Shown here in pieces: positions 44,597-52,913 of a stretch of 64,000 nt of DNA. The stretch's first letter is position 1, and each line of letters opens with the position of its first letter. The stretch is taken from positions 62,001 through 126,000 of the forward strand of contig NZ_WUEY01000013.1 in NCBI RefSeq assembly GCF_010668395.1. The letters are read 5' to 3'. Source of the stretch: Martinezella lusitana (lineage in GTDB: Bacteria; Pseudomonadota; Alphaproteobacteria; Rhizobiales; Rhizobiaceae). The notes below the pieces were generated by a model. The model made no database searches. It was not told the DNA's origin and saw only the letters and a program-made list of their open reading frames with translations. The translations under genes and the position numbers were made by a program.

Positions 44597-45061
44597 ATGG
44601 CTGCCCTCGACGCGATCGACCGCAATATTCTCCGCCTGCTTCGTCTCAACGCGCGCATCAGCAACGCGAAGCTGGCAAGCGAGGTCGGATTGTCGCCATC
44701 GGCCTGTTTGCGACGCATCAAATTGATGGAGCAGGCGGGCGTCATCCGCGGCTATACCGCGTTGGTGGATACCTCCCAGGCGGAGGCGGCAATCGCCGTC
44801 ATCATCAACATAACGCTTGAGCGGCAGACGGAGGATCATCTCGATCGTTTCGAGGCGGCGGTGCGCAAGCACCCGGAGATCAAGGAGTGCTTTCTGATGA
44901 CGGGTGGTTCCGATTATCTGCTGCGTGTCGAGGTCGCCAATCCGGGCGACTTCGAGCGCATTCACAAGGATATTCTCTCGACCATGCCGGGAGTGCTGCG
45001 AATCCATTCGAGCTTTTCGATCCGCAACGTGCTTGCGACGCGGCCGAAAAGCATGCGCTGA
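44597..45061 (+). CDS. Lrp/AsnC family regulator, probable activator of alr-dadA
   Basis: A 154-residue Lrp-type protein. The N-terminal helix-turn-helix is AIDRNILRLLRLNARISNAKLASEVGLSPSACLRRIKLMEQAGVI; the C-terminal RAM domain has HPEIKECFLMTGGSDYLLRVEVANPGDFERI. It is divergent from alr-dadA over a 124-bp AT-rich region (44473-44596), where Lrp-type sites are expected. By analogy with DadR/AldR it would respond to alanine and activate the divergent genes. Confidence 0.9.
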   Translation: MAALDAIDRNILRLLRLNARISNAKLASEVGLSPSACLRRIKLMEQAGVIRGYTALVDTSQAEAAIAVIINITLERQTEDHLDRFEAAVRKHPEIKECFLMTGGSDYLLRVEVANPGDFERIHKDILSTMPGVLRIHSSFSIRNVLATRPKSMR

Positions 45062-45089
45062 ACGGGCCGTTTCCGCGCGGGAAGCGACC

Positions 45090-46982
45090 TCATTCCTCTG
45101 GATCGAGCGCCTGATCCCAGCCGATGCCGGCGGCGGCATGGACCTCGCAGATCAACCCGCTGGGTTCGTAGCTGACATGCACCTTGCCGTTCAATTCGGC
45201 AGCCAGCAGGCTTTCGATCAAGCGCGAACCGAAGCCCTTGCGTGTCGGCGGCATCACGACCGGTCCTCGCGATTCCTCCCAGCGCAATTTGAGCCGGTCG
45301 GACTTGCCGCCTTCAAGAGACCACGCGATCGCTACACGGCCGTCCGGCACCGACAGCGCGCCATATTTGGCGGCGTTCGTTGCAAGCTCATGCAGCGCGA
45401 GCGATATGGAGACGACGGCTCGCGGCGCAAGATTGATGGGCGGCCCGGAGATTTCAAACCTGTCTTTCGGATAGGGCGACAATGCCTGCGCGATGACGGT
45501 GGTCAGCTCCGCCTGCTCCCATTTGCCATGGATCAGGAGATCATGGGCGCGCGCCATCGAAGAGAGCCTGGCCTCGAACGTCTCCACCGAGAACTTGTCG
45601 GCGTCGCTTCGTCCCAATGTTTGGCGCGCGATGGCCATGACGGTCGCGAGCACATTCTTGACGCGATGATTGAGTTCGCCGACCAGCACCGTCTGAAGGC
45701 GTTCGGCTTCCTTCTTCGCGCTGATATCATGGGCAATCTTCGATGCCCCGATGATCCGGCCATAAGCGTCATAGATCGGCGAAACGCTGAGCAGCACATC
45801 GACAAGCTCGCCATTCTTGCGCCGCCGCTTGGTTTCGTAGGGTTCGACCTTTTGGCCCGCGCGGATGCGGGCGAGGATTGCCGGTTCTTCCTCGCTTCGG
45901 TCATCCGGAACGAGCATCATGACCGACTGGCCAATGGCCTCCTCGGCCGATTGTCCGTAGAGCCTTTCGGCACCGGTGTTCCAGCTCGTGATCACCATTT
46001 TCAGGTCGGTGCTGAGGATGGCGTCGTCGGACGAGGCGATGATGGCCGCCAGGCGCCGCTCCACTTCCTGGGCCCGCTTGCGCTCGTTGATATCGATGAC
46101 GATGCCGGCGACCCGCTGGATGCGTCCCGAACTGTCCCGCAGGCCGGAAACGGAATCTGTGACCCAGACGAGGCTGCCATCCTTGCGGACGTAGCGCTTC
46201 TCGATCTCGAAGCTTTCTCCGGTCGCCATCGTCATTTCGAACAGCCGCATGTTCTCGCGCAGATCGTCCGGATAGATGATGTCCTGCATCCGCATACCGA
46301 GAAGTTCGCTTTCCGGGTAGCCGACGATCTCGCAGAAGCGCCCGTTGACCAGGACGAAGCGGCCATCGAGCTCCCATTGGACGATGCCCGTTGCCGACTG
46401 CGATATGACAGCGCGAAAACGCTCTTCGCTTTCGCGCAAGGCCTGGTCCGCACGAACGCGTTCCGTCGTTTCGTTGACGATGCAGAACACACCCAGCACG
46501 CGACCGTCCGCATCGCGAACGGGTGAGTAGGAAATGTCGAAATAAGCCGTTTCCGGATAGCCGTGGCGTTCGATATAGAAAGGTCGATCCTTGGCGGCGA
46601 TCGTATTGCCGTCTTGCAGGACCGAGTGCAGAAGCGGCTCAAGGTCGTTCCAGAGTTCCGCCCAATTTTCCCTTGCCGGATGCCCTAATGCTCGCGGATG
46701 CTTGTCGCCGATCGTGGGTGCATAGGCGTCATTGTAAAGGGCGATGAAATCTTCGCCCCAGAACACGACGATCTGCGCTTGCGCGGACAGCATGATATCG
46801 ACGGCGGCCGTGAGGCAGGGGGGCCATGCCGATCTCGGGCCAAGACGGGTGGTCGCCCAATCGAAGCCAGAAATGAGTGCTGCCATCTCGTTGGTGTGAC
46901 TTGCCAGTTCGGGCACGATGTTCAGGCCAGGATCCTCTCTTGAGCGACGGCCAGCCCGCAAGGGATGCCCTGTTCCGCTCAT
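45090..46982 (-). CDS. PAS-domain sensor histidine kinase of the HWE family
   Basis: A 630-residue protein with no membrane segment, so a cytoplasmic sensor. The N-terminal region (about 20-170) is PAS/GAF-like (FDWATTRLGPRSAWP, ALYNDAYAPTIGDKHP). Two clear PAS domains with PAC motifs follow (about 185-305 and 310-425). The kinase core is HWE type: the phospho-accepting His is about residue 439 in GELNHRVKN, with LALHELATNAAKYGALS and the WEES motif that names the family. No response regulator is adjacent. Such kinases often sense light or redox, but no flavin-binding LOV cysteine motif is seen. ATG 47003 is an alternative start. Confidence 0.9.
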   Translation of the reverse strand: MSGTGHPLRAGRRSREDPGLNIVPELASHTNEMAALISGFDWATTRLGPRSAWPPCLTAAVDIMLSAQAQIVVFWGEDFIALYNDAYAPTIGDKHPRALGHPARENWAELWNDLEPLLHSVLQDGNTIAAKDRPFYIERHGYPETAYFDISYSPVRDADGRVLGVFCIVNETTERVRADQALRESEERFRAVISQSATGIVQWELDGRFVLVNGRFCEIVGYPESELLGMRMQDIIYPDDLRENMRLFEMTMATGESFEIEKRYVRKDGSLVWVTDSVSGLRDSSGRIQRVAGIVIDINERKRAQEVERRLAAIIASSDDAILSTDLKMVITSWNTGAERLYGQSAEEAIGQSVMMLVPDDRSEEEPAILARIRAGQKVEPYETKRRRKNGELVDVLLSVSPIYDAYGRIIGASKIAHDISAKKEAERLQTVLVGELNHRVKNVLATVMAIARQTLGRSDADKFSVETFEARLSSMARAHDLLIHGKWEQAELTTVIAQALSPYPKDRFEISGPPINLAPRAVVSISLALHELATNAAKYGALSVPDGRVAIAWSLEGGKSDRLKLRWEESRGPVVMPPTRKGFGSRLIESLLAAELNGKVHVSYEPSGLICEVHAAAGIGWDQALDPEE

Positions 46983-47303
46983 CTTCGCGAGGACTCTTAG
47001 CATATTTTTATTTGCGAAGTGCAGAAGGAAAATATGGTGATTTCAATGTATTTTAAGTAACATAAGTGGGTTCTACTATGTCGTTTTATGGTCGTCATGG
47101 TTGGCGGCGCCAGCCTTGCCCCTGAGCATCCGGTCGATCCGACCGCGACGTGCGCCATCGGCGCAAGGCGCCGTATGGTCCCAATGGAAAAAAGTGAATG
47201 TGTGACGCTTCCTGGCTGCCGCGACGGAATGCCCCTCGCAAGGATCAAAGATGTCGTCAGGTGGCGGAAGGTCCGATCACGGACTCGACCGCCACGTTTC
47301 TTC
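46983..47303. other. Non-coding stretch between the sensor kinase and the ornithine cyclodeaminase family gene
   Basis: A 321-bp segment upstream of the kinase and downstream of the cyclodeaminase. The part next to the kinase (about 47000-47085) is AT-rich and probably holds its promoter. The rest has higher GC and no convincing gene or hairpin. Confidence 0.5.
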
Positions 47304-48353
47304 TTAAGCCGCGCGCAGCAGCATGCCGAACAGATCGCGCGGATCGTCCGGATCGGCGATGATGTCGAGCTTCTGGAAGTAGTCCGTGCCCGCCAGCTTC
47401 TCGCGGACGTAGCGCAATGCAGAGAAATCTTCGATCGCAAAGCCGACGCTGTCGAACAGCGTGATCTGCCTTTCGCTGCTGCGGCCCTTGGCCCGGCCAC
47501 TCACCACCTGCCACAATTCGGTGACCGGATAATCCGCATCCATCTGCTGGATCTCGCCTTCTATGCGGGTCTGCGGCGGATACTCGACGAAAGTGTCGGA
47601 GCGCAGCAGGATGTCGCGATGCAGTTCCGTCTTGCCCGGGCAGTCGCCGCCAATGGCATTGATGTGGACGCCGGCGCCGACCATGTTGTCGGTGAGGATC
47701 GTTGCGTACTGCTTGTCGGCGGTACAGGTGGTGATGATGTCGGCACCTTCGATGGCGGCCTGGGCCGAGGTGCAGGGCACCAGCCGCAGGCCGGTCTTCT
47801 CCAGGTTGCGAACGGTCTTTTCCGTTGCTCTCGGATCTATGTCGTAAAGACGGACTTCTTCGATGCCGAGAACCGCCTTCATCGCCAGCGCCTGGAATTC
47901 CGCCTGGGCGCCATTGCCGATCAGGGTGAGGCGGCGCGAATTAGCCGGCGCCAGGTGTTTTGCCGCCATGGCCGAGGTCGCTGCCGTCCGCAGCGCCGTC
48001 AGCAGCGTCATTTCCGTCAGCAGCACCGGGTAGCCGGTCGAGACTTCGGCGAGCAGGCCGAAGGCGGTGACCGTCTGCAGCCCCTGCGCCATGTTCTTCG
48101 GGTGGCCGTTCACATATTTGAAGCTGTAGACGGCGCCGTCCGAGGTCGGCATCAATTCTATGACGCCGTCATGGGAGTGGGAAGCGACGCGGGGCGTCTT
48201 GTCGAAAAGATCCCAGCGACGAAAATCCGCTTCGATGGCATCTGTGAGTTCGACCAGCACGGTTTCGATACCGACATGATGCACGAGGCGCATCATGTTC
48301 TCGACGCTGACGAAGGGGATGAAAGCTCTTTCCGATGGGAGCGGTGCGGCCAT
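47304..48353 (-). CDS. Ornithine cyclodeaminase/mu-crystallin family protein
   Basis: A 349-residue NAD-dependent protein. Family features are FVSVENMMRLV, the substrate-side YSFKYVNGHPKNMAQGLQTV, the Rossmann motif LIGNGAQAEFQALAM, and INAIGGDCPGKTELHRDIL. It could deaminate L-ornithine to proline or act as a related imine reductase. ATG 48353 has GAGGA 8 bp upstream; ATG 48383 lacks one. The adjacent divergent Lrp regulator implies amino-acid control. Confidence 0.87.
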   Translation of the reverse strand: MAAPLPSERAFIPFVSVENMMRLVHHVGIETVLVELTDAIEADFRRWDLFDKTPRVASHSHDGVIELMPTSDGAVYSFKYVNGHPKNMAQGLQTVTAFGLLAEVSTGYPVLLTEMTLLTALRTAATSAMAAKHLAPANSRRLTLIGNGAQAEFQALAMKAVLGIEEVRLYDIDPRATEKTVRNLEKTGLRLVPCTSAQAAIEGADIITTCTADKQYATILTDNMVGAGVHINAIGGDCPGKTELHRDILLRSDTFVEYPPQTRIEGEIQQMDADYPVTELWQVVSGRAKGRSSERQITLFDSVGFAIEDFSALRYVREKLAGTDYFQKLDIIADPDDPRDLFGMLLRAA

Positions 48354-48461
48354 TCTCGTATCCTCGATGAGATTATTTCCCATAGGGTACCAAGCGGATC
48401 GATTGACTGAAATCGCAAAACTGTGTCAGTTCTGGTATGGGTTTGCACAAATTGCCCAGAA

Positions 48462-48483
48462 ATTTTGACCAAAAAGACAAAAT
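48462..48483. promoter_or_regulatory. Candidate Lrp-type operator upstream of the second lrp gene
   Basis: ATTTTG-accaaaaaga-CAAAAT is an AT-rich inverted repeat ending 12 bp before the lrp start, within the divergent region shared with the cyclodeaminase gene. Lrp proteins bind degenerate AT-rich palindromes; this is a positional candidate only. Confidence 0.3.
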
Positions 48484-48495
48484 CAGGATTGCGTA

Positions 48496-48933
48496 ATGGC
48501 GCTTGCCAAATATATCCCCGATGATCTCGACCGGCGGATCATCGCCCATCTGCGCGCCGACGGGCGCGCTTCGCTCTCCAAACTATCCGACGCCCTGGGT
48601 GTTGCGCGGGGTACGGTGCAGAACAGGCTGGATCGGTTGATCGAGACCGGAACGCTGCTGGGCTTCACCGTGCGGGTGCGCGAGGATTACGACGAACAGA
48701 CCGTGCATGCGGTCATGATGATCGAAGTTGTCGGAAAGTCGACGACGCAGGTCATCCGTAAATTGCGCGGCCTGCCCGAGATCTATTCGCTGCATACGAC
48801 GAACGGAAACTGGGATCTGGTCGCCAATATCCGCGCCACCAGCCTTTCGGACTTTGACCGGGTCTTGCGCGAGGTGCGCATGATCGATGGCGTCGCCAAC
48901 AGCGAGACGAGTCTGCTGCTGAGCAGTCTTTAG
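48496..48933 (+). CDS. Lrp/AsnC family regulator next to the ornithine cyclodeaminase family gene
   Basis: A 145-residue Lrp-type protein with LDRRIIAHLRADGRASLSKLSDALGVARGTVQNRLDRLIETGTLLGF as DNA-binding domain and a C-terminal RAM domain (LPEIYSLHTTNGNWDLVANIRATSLSDFDRVL). AGGA lies 8 bp before the ATG. It is divergent from the cyclodeaminase gene over about 140 bp and likely controls it in response to an amino acid. It is clearly different in sequence from the Lrp at 44597-45061. Confidence 0.9.
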   Translation: MALAKYIPDDLDRRIIAHLRADGRASLSKLSDALGVARGTVQNRLDRLIETGTLLGFTVRVREDYDEQTVHAVMMIEVVGKSTTQVIRKLRGLPEIYSLHTTNGNWDLVANIRATSLSDFDRVLREVRMIDGVANSETSLLLSSL

Positions 48934-49091
48934 GCATGCAGCTACCGGCGCGCCAATGACCGGGCGCGGCGGCCTGACGTGCTCTTCGCGGCATGTTCCC
49001 GCAAGAAAGCCGTCCATATGGCGAGCGGCGCGGCTCGCAGTATTGCCTGTATTCCTGTTCCGGCCGGGCGCGCTGGGATGCGGTGCCGCGC

Positions 49092-49121
49092 TTGAAAACC
49101 CGTTCCATATGTTGTTATGAT
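49092..49121 (+). promoter_or_regulatory. Sigma-70-like promoter abutting a start codon
   Basis: TTGAAA (49092-49097) and TATGAT (49116-49121) are 18 bp apart, close to the housekeeping consensus. The next gene's ATG is at 49127, only 6 bp after the -10 box, so transcription would begin at or next to the start codon. No ribosome binding site is present. Confidence 0.5.
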
Positions 49122-49126
49122 TTCGC

Positions 49127-49474
49127 ATGGAACTCGCTCTGCTCGCTCACGCTCTTGCCTGGACCGTCCTCGGACTGGTCGTCGTGACCACCGTCGTCCC
49201 GGTCACGACGCGGTATCAGTTCATGGCGCTGGCAAGTATCGACAGCGTGGTTCCGTTTGGTCTCCTGGGCTTCCTGTTCGTGATGGCTTACCCGGATGAC
49301 CGTCGCGTCGTCGCCCTGGTGTGCATATCGGTCGCCGCGGCGAGTGAATCGCTTGCGCTGGTCCTGCCGCAGAAGTGTCTGCGGATCGAGCGCGCCATCC
49401 TGAAAGTGCTGGCCACCGTTTCCGGCCTGCTTTTGGGCGCGGTGTTCATGGAACTGATGCATCAGGCGTCGTAG
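49127..49474 (+). CDS. Small membrane protein, possibly VanZ-like
   Basis: A 115-residue protein with three to four hydrophobic segments (about 3-24, 37-54, 60-80, 90-110). The pattern SIDSVVPFGLLGFLFVMAYP, then a Glu in ASESLALVLPQ and a final LKVLATVSGLLLGAVF, recalls small VanZ-like proteins, though the usual conserved His is missing. Function is not known. No Shine-Dalgarno sequence precedes the ATG; a promoter-like sequence abuts it, suggesting leaderless translation. Gene reality is supported by composition and the promoter. Confidence 0.6.
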   Translation: MELALLAHALAWTVLGLVVVTTVVPVTTRYQFMALASIDSVVPFGLLGFLFVMAYPDDRRVVALVCISVAAASESLALVLPQKCLRIERAILKVLATVSGLLLGAVFMELMHQAS

Positions 49475-49560
49475 CTTCCGTCCCTGCGGCGAACGCGCGG
49501 AGTGCTCAAAACACGCACCCTTCACCGCATTCGCTCAGAAGAGTGATCTTCCATATACAA

Positions 49561-50316
49561 CTAACGATCAGAAGACTTGCCGCTTTGGCTTTCCAGGCGA
49601 TAGCGATTTCCGGGATAGACCAGCCGGGCCGTGGAAACGACGCGGCGCGCCGACCATGTGCGCCGCCGGATCGTCAGGCAGGGTTCGGTCTTCAGGATGG
49701 TCAGCAGCTTGCATTCCCAGGCTTGCGGCATGACCGCCTCGACCACATGTTCCGAGCCGCTGAGGGGCGCGACCGACGAAAGATAGGCGTTCGGGGTCAT
49801 GTCCGTGAAGTCCTGCTCCAGATAGTCGGGCGCGGCGTCGGGATGCACATGCCGATCCTCGATCTGCACGGGAACGCCATTCTCGCTATGCACGATCAGC
49901 GAATGGAAAACCGGCGAGCCGATATCGAGTTCCAACGCGTCGGCAACTTCCGGCGCCGCCGCCTCTCGCGCCAGCACGATCACGGTTGCCTGGTGGGAAT
50001 GACCGCGCTCGGCGATCTCTTCGGCGATGTTGCGCACCTCAAACAGGGCCGACGCGCCCTTGCGCTCGGCAACGAAGGAGCCGACGCCCTGGATGCGGAC
50101 CAATTCGCCTTCGTTGGCGAGTTCTCGCAGGGCGCGATTGGCCGTCATTTTGCTGACGCCGAGTTCGACGATCAGTTCGTTTTCCGACGGAACCCTATGT
50201 TTGGGAGGCCACTCGCCACTGTGAATGCGGTCGAGTATCATCTGCTTGACGCCGGCATAGAGGGGCGCGGCGTCATTTTCCGCCAGTGCGTGTTTCATCT
50301 CGCCGGAACGCTTCAT
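49561..50316 (-). CDS. GntR family regulator of the HutC subfamily
   Basis: A 251-residue protein. The GntR winged helix (about 18-82) reads PLYAGVKQMILDRIHSGEWPPKHRVPSENELIVELGVSKMTANRALRELANEGEL; a UTRA ligand domain follows (VFHSLIVHSENGVPVQIEDRHVHPDAAPDYLEQDFTDMTP, LTIRRRTWSARRVVSTARLVYPG). This fits HutC, which represses histidine-use genes until urocanate binds. It is divergent from an amino acid ABC/lyase/oxidase operon that lacks the rest of the hut pathway, so its inducer may be a urocanate analogue. AGGGA lies 8 bp before the ATG. Confidence 0.88.
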   Translation of the reverse strand: MKRSGEMKHALAENDAAPLYAGVKQMILDRIHSGEWPPKHRVPSENELIVELGVSKMTANRALRELANEGELVRIQGVGSFVAERKGASALFEVRNIAEEIAERGHSHQATVIVLAREAAAPEVADALELDIGSPVFHSLIVHSENGVPVQIEDRHVHPDAAPDYLEQDFTDMTPNAYLSSVAPLSGSEHVVEAVMPQAWECKLLTILKTEPCLTIRRRTWSARRVVSTARLVYPGNRYRLESQSGKSSDR

Positions 50317-50509
50317 TGTCTATTCCCTTTGCACGAACTGAATCTGCCTCGAAAACAACTTTCCCACTTGCATATCATAAATTATCTCATATGGTACCCT
50401 ATACAACCTCGCAATCAATCCTAAAAATAAATTGGGAAAGCGAGCAAGCCGGCGGAGATCGGTAGGAAGTGCCGCAAGGCCTGTTTCAACCTCAGAGGAG
50501 CTCTACACA
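50317..50509. promoter_or_regulatory. Divergent control region between hutC-like gene and the ABC/lyase operon
   Basis: A 193-bp AT-rich region. The stretch CATAT (50371-50375) to ATATG (50389-50393) forms spaced inverted arms, and a GGTACC palindrome sits at 50393-50398 followed by CTATAC. GntR/HutC operators are short palindromes with GT and AC arms around TA, so this is the likely operator zone. A good ribosome binding site (GAGGAG) precedes the transporter start. Confidence 0.45.
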
Positions 50510-51349
50510 ATGAAATTCAGTGCAATTCTCTTGTCAGGTGTCATGGCTACCGCCGCTTTCGCGGCTCCGGCTGTCGCCAAGGACTGGAAGACGGCGACGA
50601 TCACCCTGGAAGGTGCTTACGCGCCCTGGAACATGACGAATGCCGACGGCTCTCTCGGCGGCTTCGAACCGGAACTCGCCAAGGTTCTGTGCGAGCGCGC
50701 CAAGATCGACTGCAAGCTTGTCGCTTCCGATTGGGACGGCATGATCCCGGCGCTCAACGCCGGCAAGTTCGATGTGATCATGGATGCGCTGTCGATCACC
50801 GACGAGCGCAAGCAGGTCATCGGCTTTACCATTCCTTACGCCGCCACGCCGGCCGCCTTCGCAACCGCCAAGGATAGCCCGCTTGCCAATGCCGCCGGCA
50901 CCGGAGCCACGATCAAGATGACGCCCGGCCAGACCGGCGTCAAGGAAATCGATGCCCTCAAGGAAGCCTTCAAGGGCAAGACCATCGGCATCCAGGCCGC
51001 CACGGTCTATGCCAAGTTCGTCTATGACAATTTCGGCTCGATCGCCACGATCCGCGAGTACAAGACCGGTGCAGACCGCGATCTGGATCTCCAGAACGGC
51101 CGTATCGATCTCGGCTTCGACGATGCCGTCTACTTCACCAATGCCTTTGCCAGCGCAAACGACTCGCTTGCCTTCACCGGTCCGGAAATCGCCGGCTCCA
51201 TCTGGGGCGAAGGCGAAGGTCTCGGCATTCGCCAGGCCGATACCGATCTGCGCGACAAGCTCAACGAGGCGATCAAGTCGGCACTTGCCGACGGCACCAT
51301 CAAGACCCTGTCGATGAAGTGGTTCAAGGTCGACGTCAGCCCTGAATGA
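50510..51349 (+). CDS. Polar amino acid ABC transporter substrate-binding protein (HisJ/ArgT-like)
   Basis: A 279-residue periplasmic protein with signal peptide (hydrophobic 5-20, cleavage near AVAK). It has the SBP_bac_3 pattern: ITLEGAYAPWNMTNADGSLGGFEPELAKVLCERA, WDGMIPALNAGKFDVIMDALSITDERKQVIGFTIPY, and GRIDLGFDD. Lysine/arginine/ornithine/histidine-binding proteins are the closest type. ATG 50510 follows AGAGGAG. It is the first gene of a six-gene operon under HutC-like control; the ligand probably resembles histidine or an N-methylated derivative, which is inference. Confidence 0.92.
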   Translation: MKFSAILLSGVMATAAFAAPAVAKDWKTATITLEGAYAPWNMTNADGSLGGFEPELAKVLCERAKIDCKLVASDWDGMIPALNAGKFDVIMDALSITDERKQVIGFTIPYAATPAAFATAKDSPLANAAGTGATIKMTPGQTGVKEIDALKEAFKGKTIGIQAATVYAKFVYDNFGSIATIREYKTGADRDLDLQNGRIDLGFDDAVYFTNAFASANDSLAFTGPEIAGSIWGEGEGLGIRQADTDLRDKLNEAIKSALADGTIKTLSMKWFKVDVSPE

Positions 51350-51353
51350 TTGT

Positions 51354-51404
51354 CGCGACCTGAAGGTCGCGGTCACCGGTCTCCGGCTTTGCTGCTGGAG
51401 ACCG
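51354..51404 (+). terminator. Two tandem hairpins after the amino-acid-binding protein gene
   Basis: CGCGACC-tgaa-GGTCGCG (51354-51371) and CGGTCTCC-loop-GGAGACCG (51377-51404) follow the binding-protein stop by 4 bp. No T tract is present. Such structures usually protect the upstream message or attenuate read-through, so more binding protein than permease is made. Confidence 0.6.
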
Positions 51405-51450
51405 TGTGATATCCTGACGCGTGAAACTGCCACGGACAGGGATTGGATCT

Positions 51451-52176
51451 ATGGCAACCTTGCAATTGCTGGGCTTCGGCTCGAACGGGTGGGGCGCGCT
51501 TCTGCTCGTCGCCACCTTGATGACACTTGCCGTCACGGCAACGGCTTTGGCCATCGGGGCCGTGCTGGGCGCGATCGTCGCGTTCGCCAAGCTCTCCGGA
51601 AGTCTGGTGCTGAAAACGATCGGCAATATCTATACGACCGTTTTTCGGGGCGTCCCCGAACTGCTGATCATCTATCTGATCTATTTCGGCGGTTCGTCGG
51701 CGATGACGTCAGTGGGCAAATGGCTCGGCTATGACGGCTTTCTCGGCCTGCCGTCCTTCGCTGCCGGTGCGCTCGCCGTCGGTATTATTTCCGGCGCCTA
51801 CCAGGCGGAGGTCTTCCGCGGCGCCTATCTCGCCATTTCCAAGGGCGAGCTTGAAGCCGCGTCGGCGATCGGCATGCATCGCGGCCTGCGCCTGCGCCGC
51901 ATCATCATCCCGCAGGTCCTGCGCTTCGCCATTCCCGGCCTCGGCAATGTCTGGCAGCTCAGCCTCAAGGATTCGGCTTTGATCTCGGTGACCGGCCTTG
52001 CCGAATTGATGCGCACCAGCCAGGTCGCCGCCGGCTCGACCCGCCAGTATTTCCTCTTCTTCATTGTCGGCGGTTTGCTCTATCTGATCCTGACCAGCCT
52101 GTCGGATCGCGTGTTCAACAGGGCCGAACGACGCGCCAACCGGAGCATGCCGGCTGCGACGATCGGCCAGGCTTGA
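51451..52176 (+). CDS. Polar amino acid ABC transporter permease (HisQ-like)
   Basis: A 241-residue membrane protein with five or so hydrophobic segments and the BPD_transp_1 signature EAASAIGMHRGLRLRRIIIPQVLRFAIPGLGN. An earlier TTVFRGVPELLIIYLIYFGG is typical of HisQ/GlnP-type subunits. ATG 51451 has AGGGA 8 bp upstream and is preferred over GTG 51421. It pairs with the next permease to form the channel. Confidence 0.93.
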   Translation: MATLQLLGFGSNGWGALLLVATLMTLAVTATALAIGAVLGAIVAFAKLSGSLVLKTIGNIYTTVFRGVPELLIIYLIYFGGSSAMTSVGKWLGYDGFLGLPSFAAGALAVGIISGAYQAEVFRGAYLAISKGELEAASAIGMHRGLRLRRIIIPQVLRFAIPGLGNVWQLSLKDSALISVTGLAELMRTSQVAAGSTRQYFLFFIVGGLLYLILTSLSDRVFNRAERRANRSMPAATIGQA

Positions 52177-52186
52177 GGAAGAAGAC

Positions 52187-52891
52187 ATGGATATCGACTT
52201 TCTTTCGAGCACGATGATTACCCTGCTGAAGGCCGTGCCGACGACGCTTCTGCTGTTCTTCTTGTCCATCGTCTGCGGCGGCCTTCTGGCGCTCGTCATC
52301 GTCGCCATGCGCGTCAGCGGCAATCCGATCCTGTCCGGCTTCGCCAAGGGCTACATCTTCGTCTTCCGCGGCTCTCCGCTGTTGATCCAGATGTTCCTGA
52401 TCTTCTATGGATTGGCGCAGTTCTCGATCATTCGCTACTCGTTCCTCTGGCCGTTCCTGCGAGAGCCGGTCGTCTGCGCGATCCTGTCGCTGGCGCTCTG
52501 CACCGCCGGCTATTCGGCCGAGATCTTCCGTGGCGGCATCCGCGCCGTTTCGCCGAAGGAGATCGAGGCGGCGCGTTCGATCGGCATGTCCGGCTTCCTG
52601 CTCGTGCGCCGCATCATCGCGCCGATCGCCTTCAGGCACGCCCTGCCGGCCTATTCGACCGAGATCGTCCTGATGATGAAATCGACCGCGCTTGCGAGCC
52701 TCGTCACGGTCTGGGAAGTCACCGGCGTCGCCCAGCGTCTGATCTCGCAGACCTATCGCACGATGGAGGTCTTTCTCTGTGCCGCGATCATTTACCTCGT
52801 GCTGAATTTCGTCATTCTGCAGGCCATGGCCCTGCTGGAATATTCCTTGTCCCGCCATCGCCGCGCCATTCCGCCGGCGTTGAAGGCCTAA
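52187..52891 (+). CDS. Polar amino acid ABC transporter permease (HisM-like)
   Basis: A 234-residue membrane protein with IFVFRGSPLLIQMFLIFYGLAQF and the ATPase-contact loop EIEAARSIGMSGFLLVRRIIAPIAFRHALPAYSTE. It is the second permease of a HisQM-type heterodimer, 10 bp after the first; the ATPase gene follows 22 bp later. Confidence 0.93.
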   Translation: MDIDFLSSTMITLLKAVPTTLLLFFLSIVCGGLLALVIVAMRVSGNPILSGFAKGYIFVFRGSPLLIQMFLIFYGLAQFSIIRYSFLWPFLREPVVCAILSLALCTAGYSAEIFRGGIRAVSPKEIEAARSIGMSGFLLVRRIIAPIAFRHALPAYSTEIVLMMKSTALASLVTVWEVTGVAQRLISQTYRTMEVFLCAAIIYLVLNFVILQAMALLEYSLSRHRRAIPPALKA

Positions 52892-52913
52892 AGCTTACTG
52901 GAGCAGGCAAATC

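Noticed and set aside
47088..48410. A 440-codon plus-strand frame opposite the ornithine cyclodeaminase gene
   Set aside because: Antisense shadow of a gene with complete family motifs.
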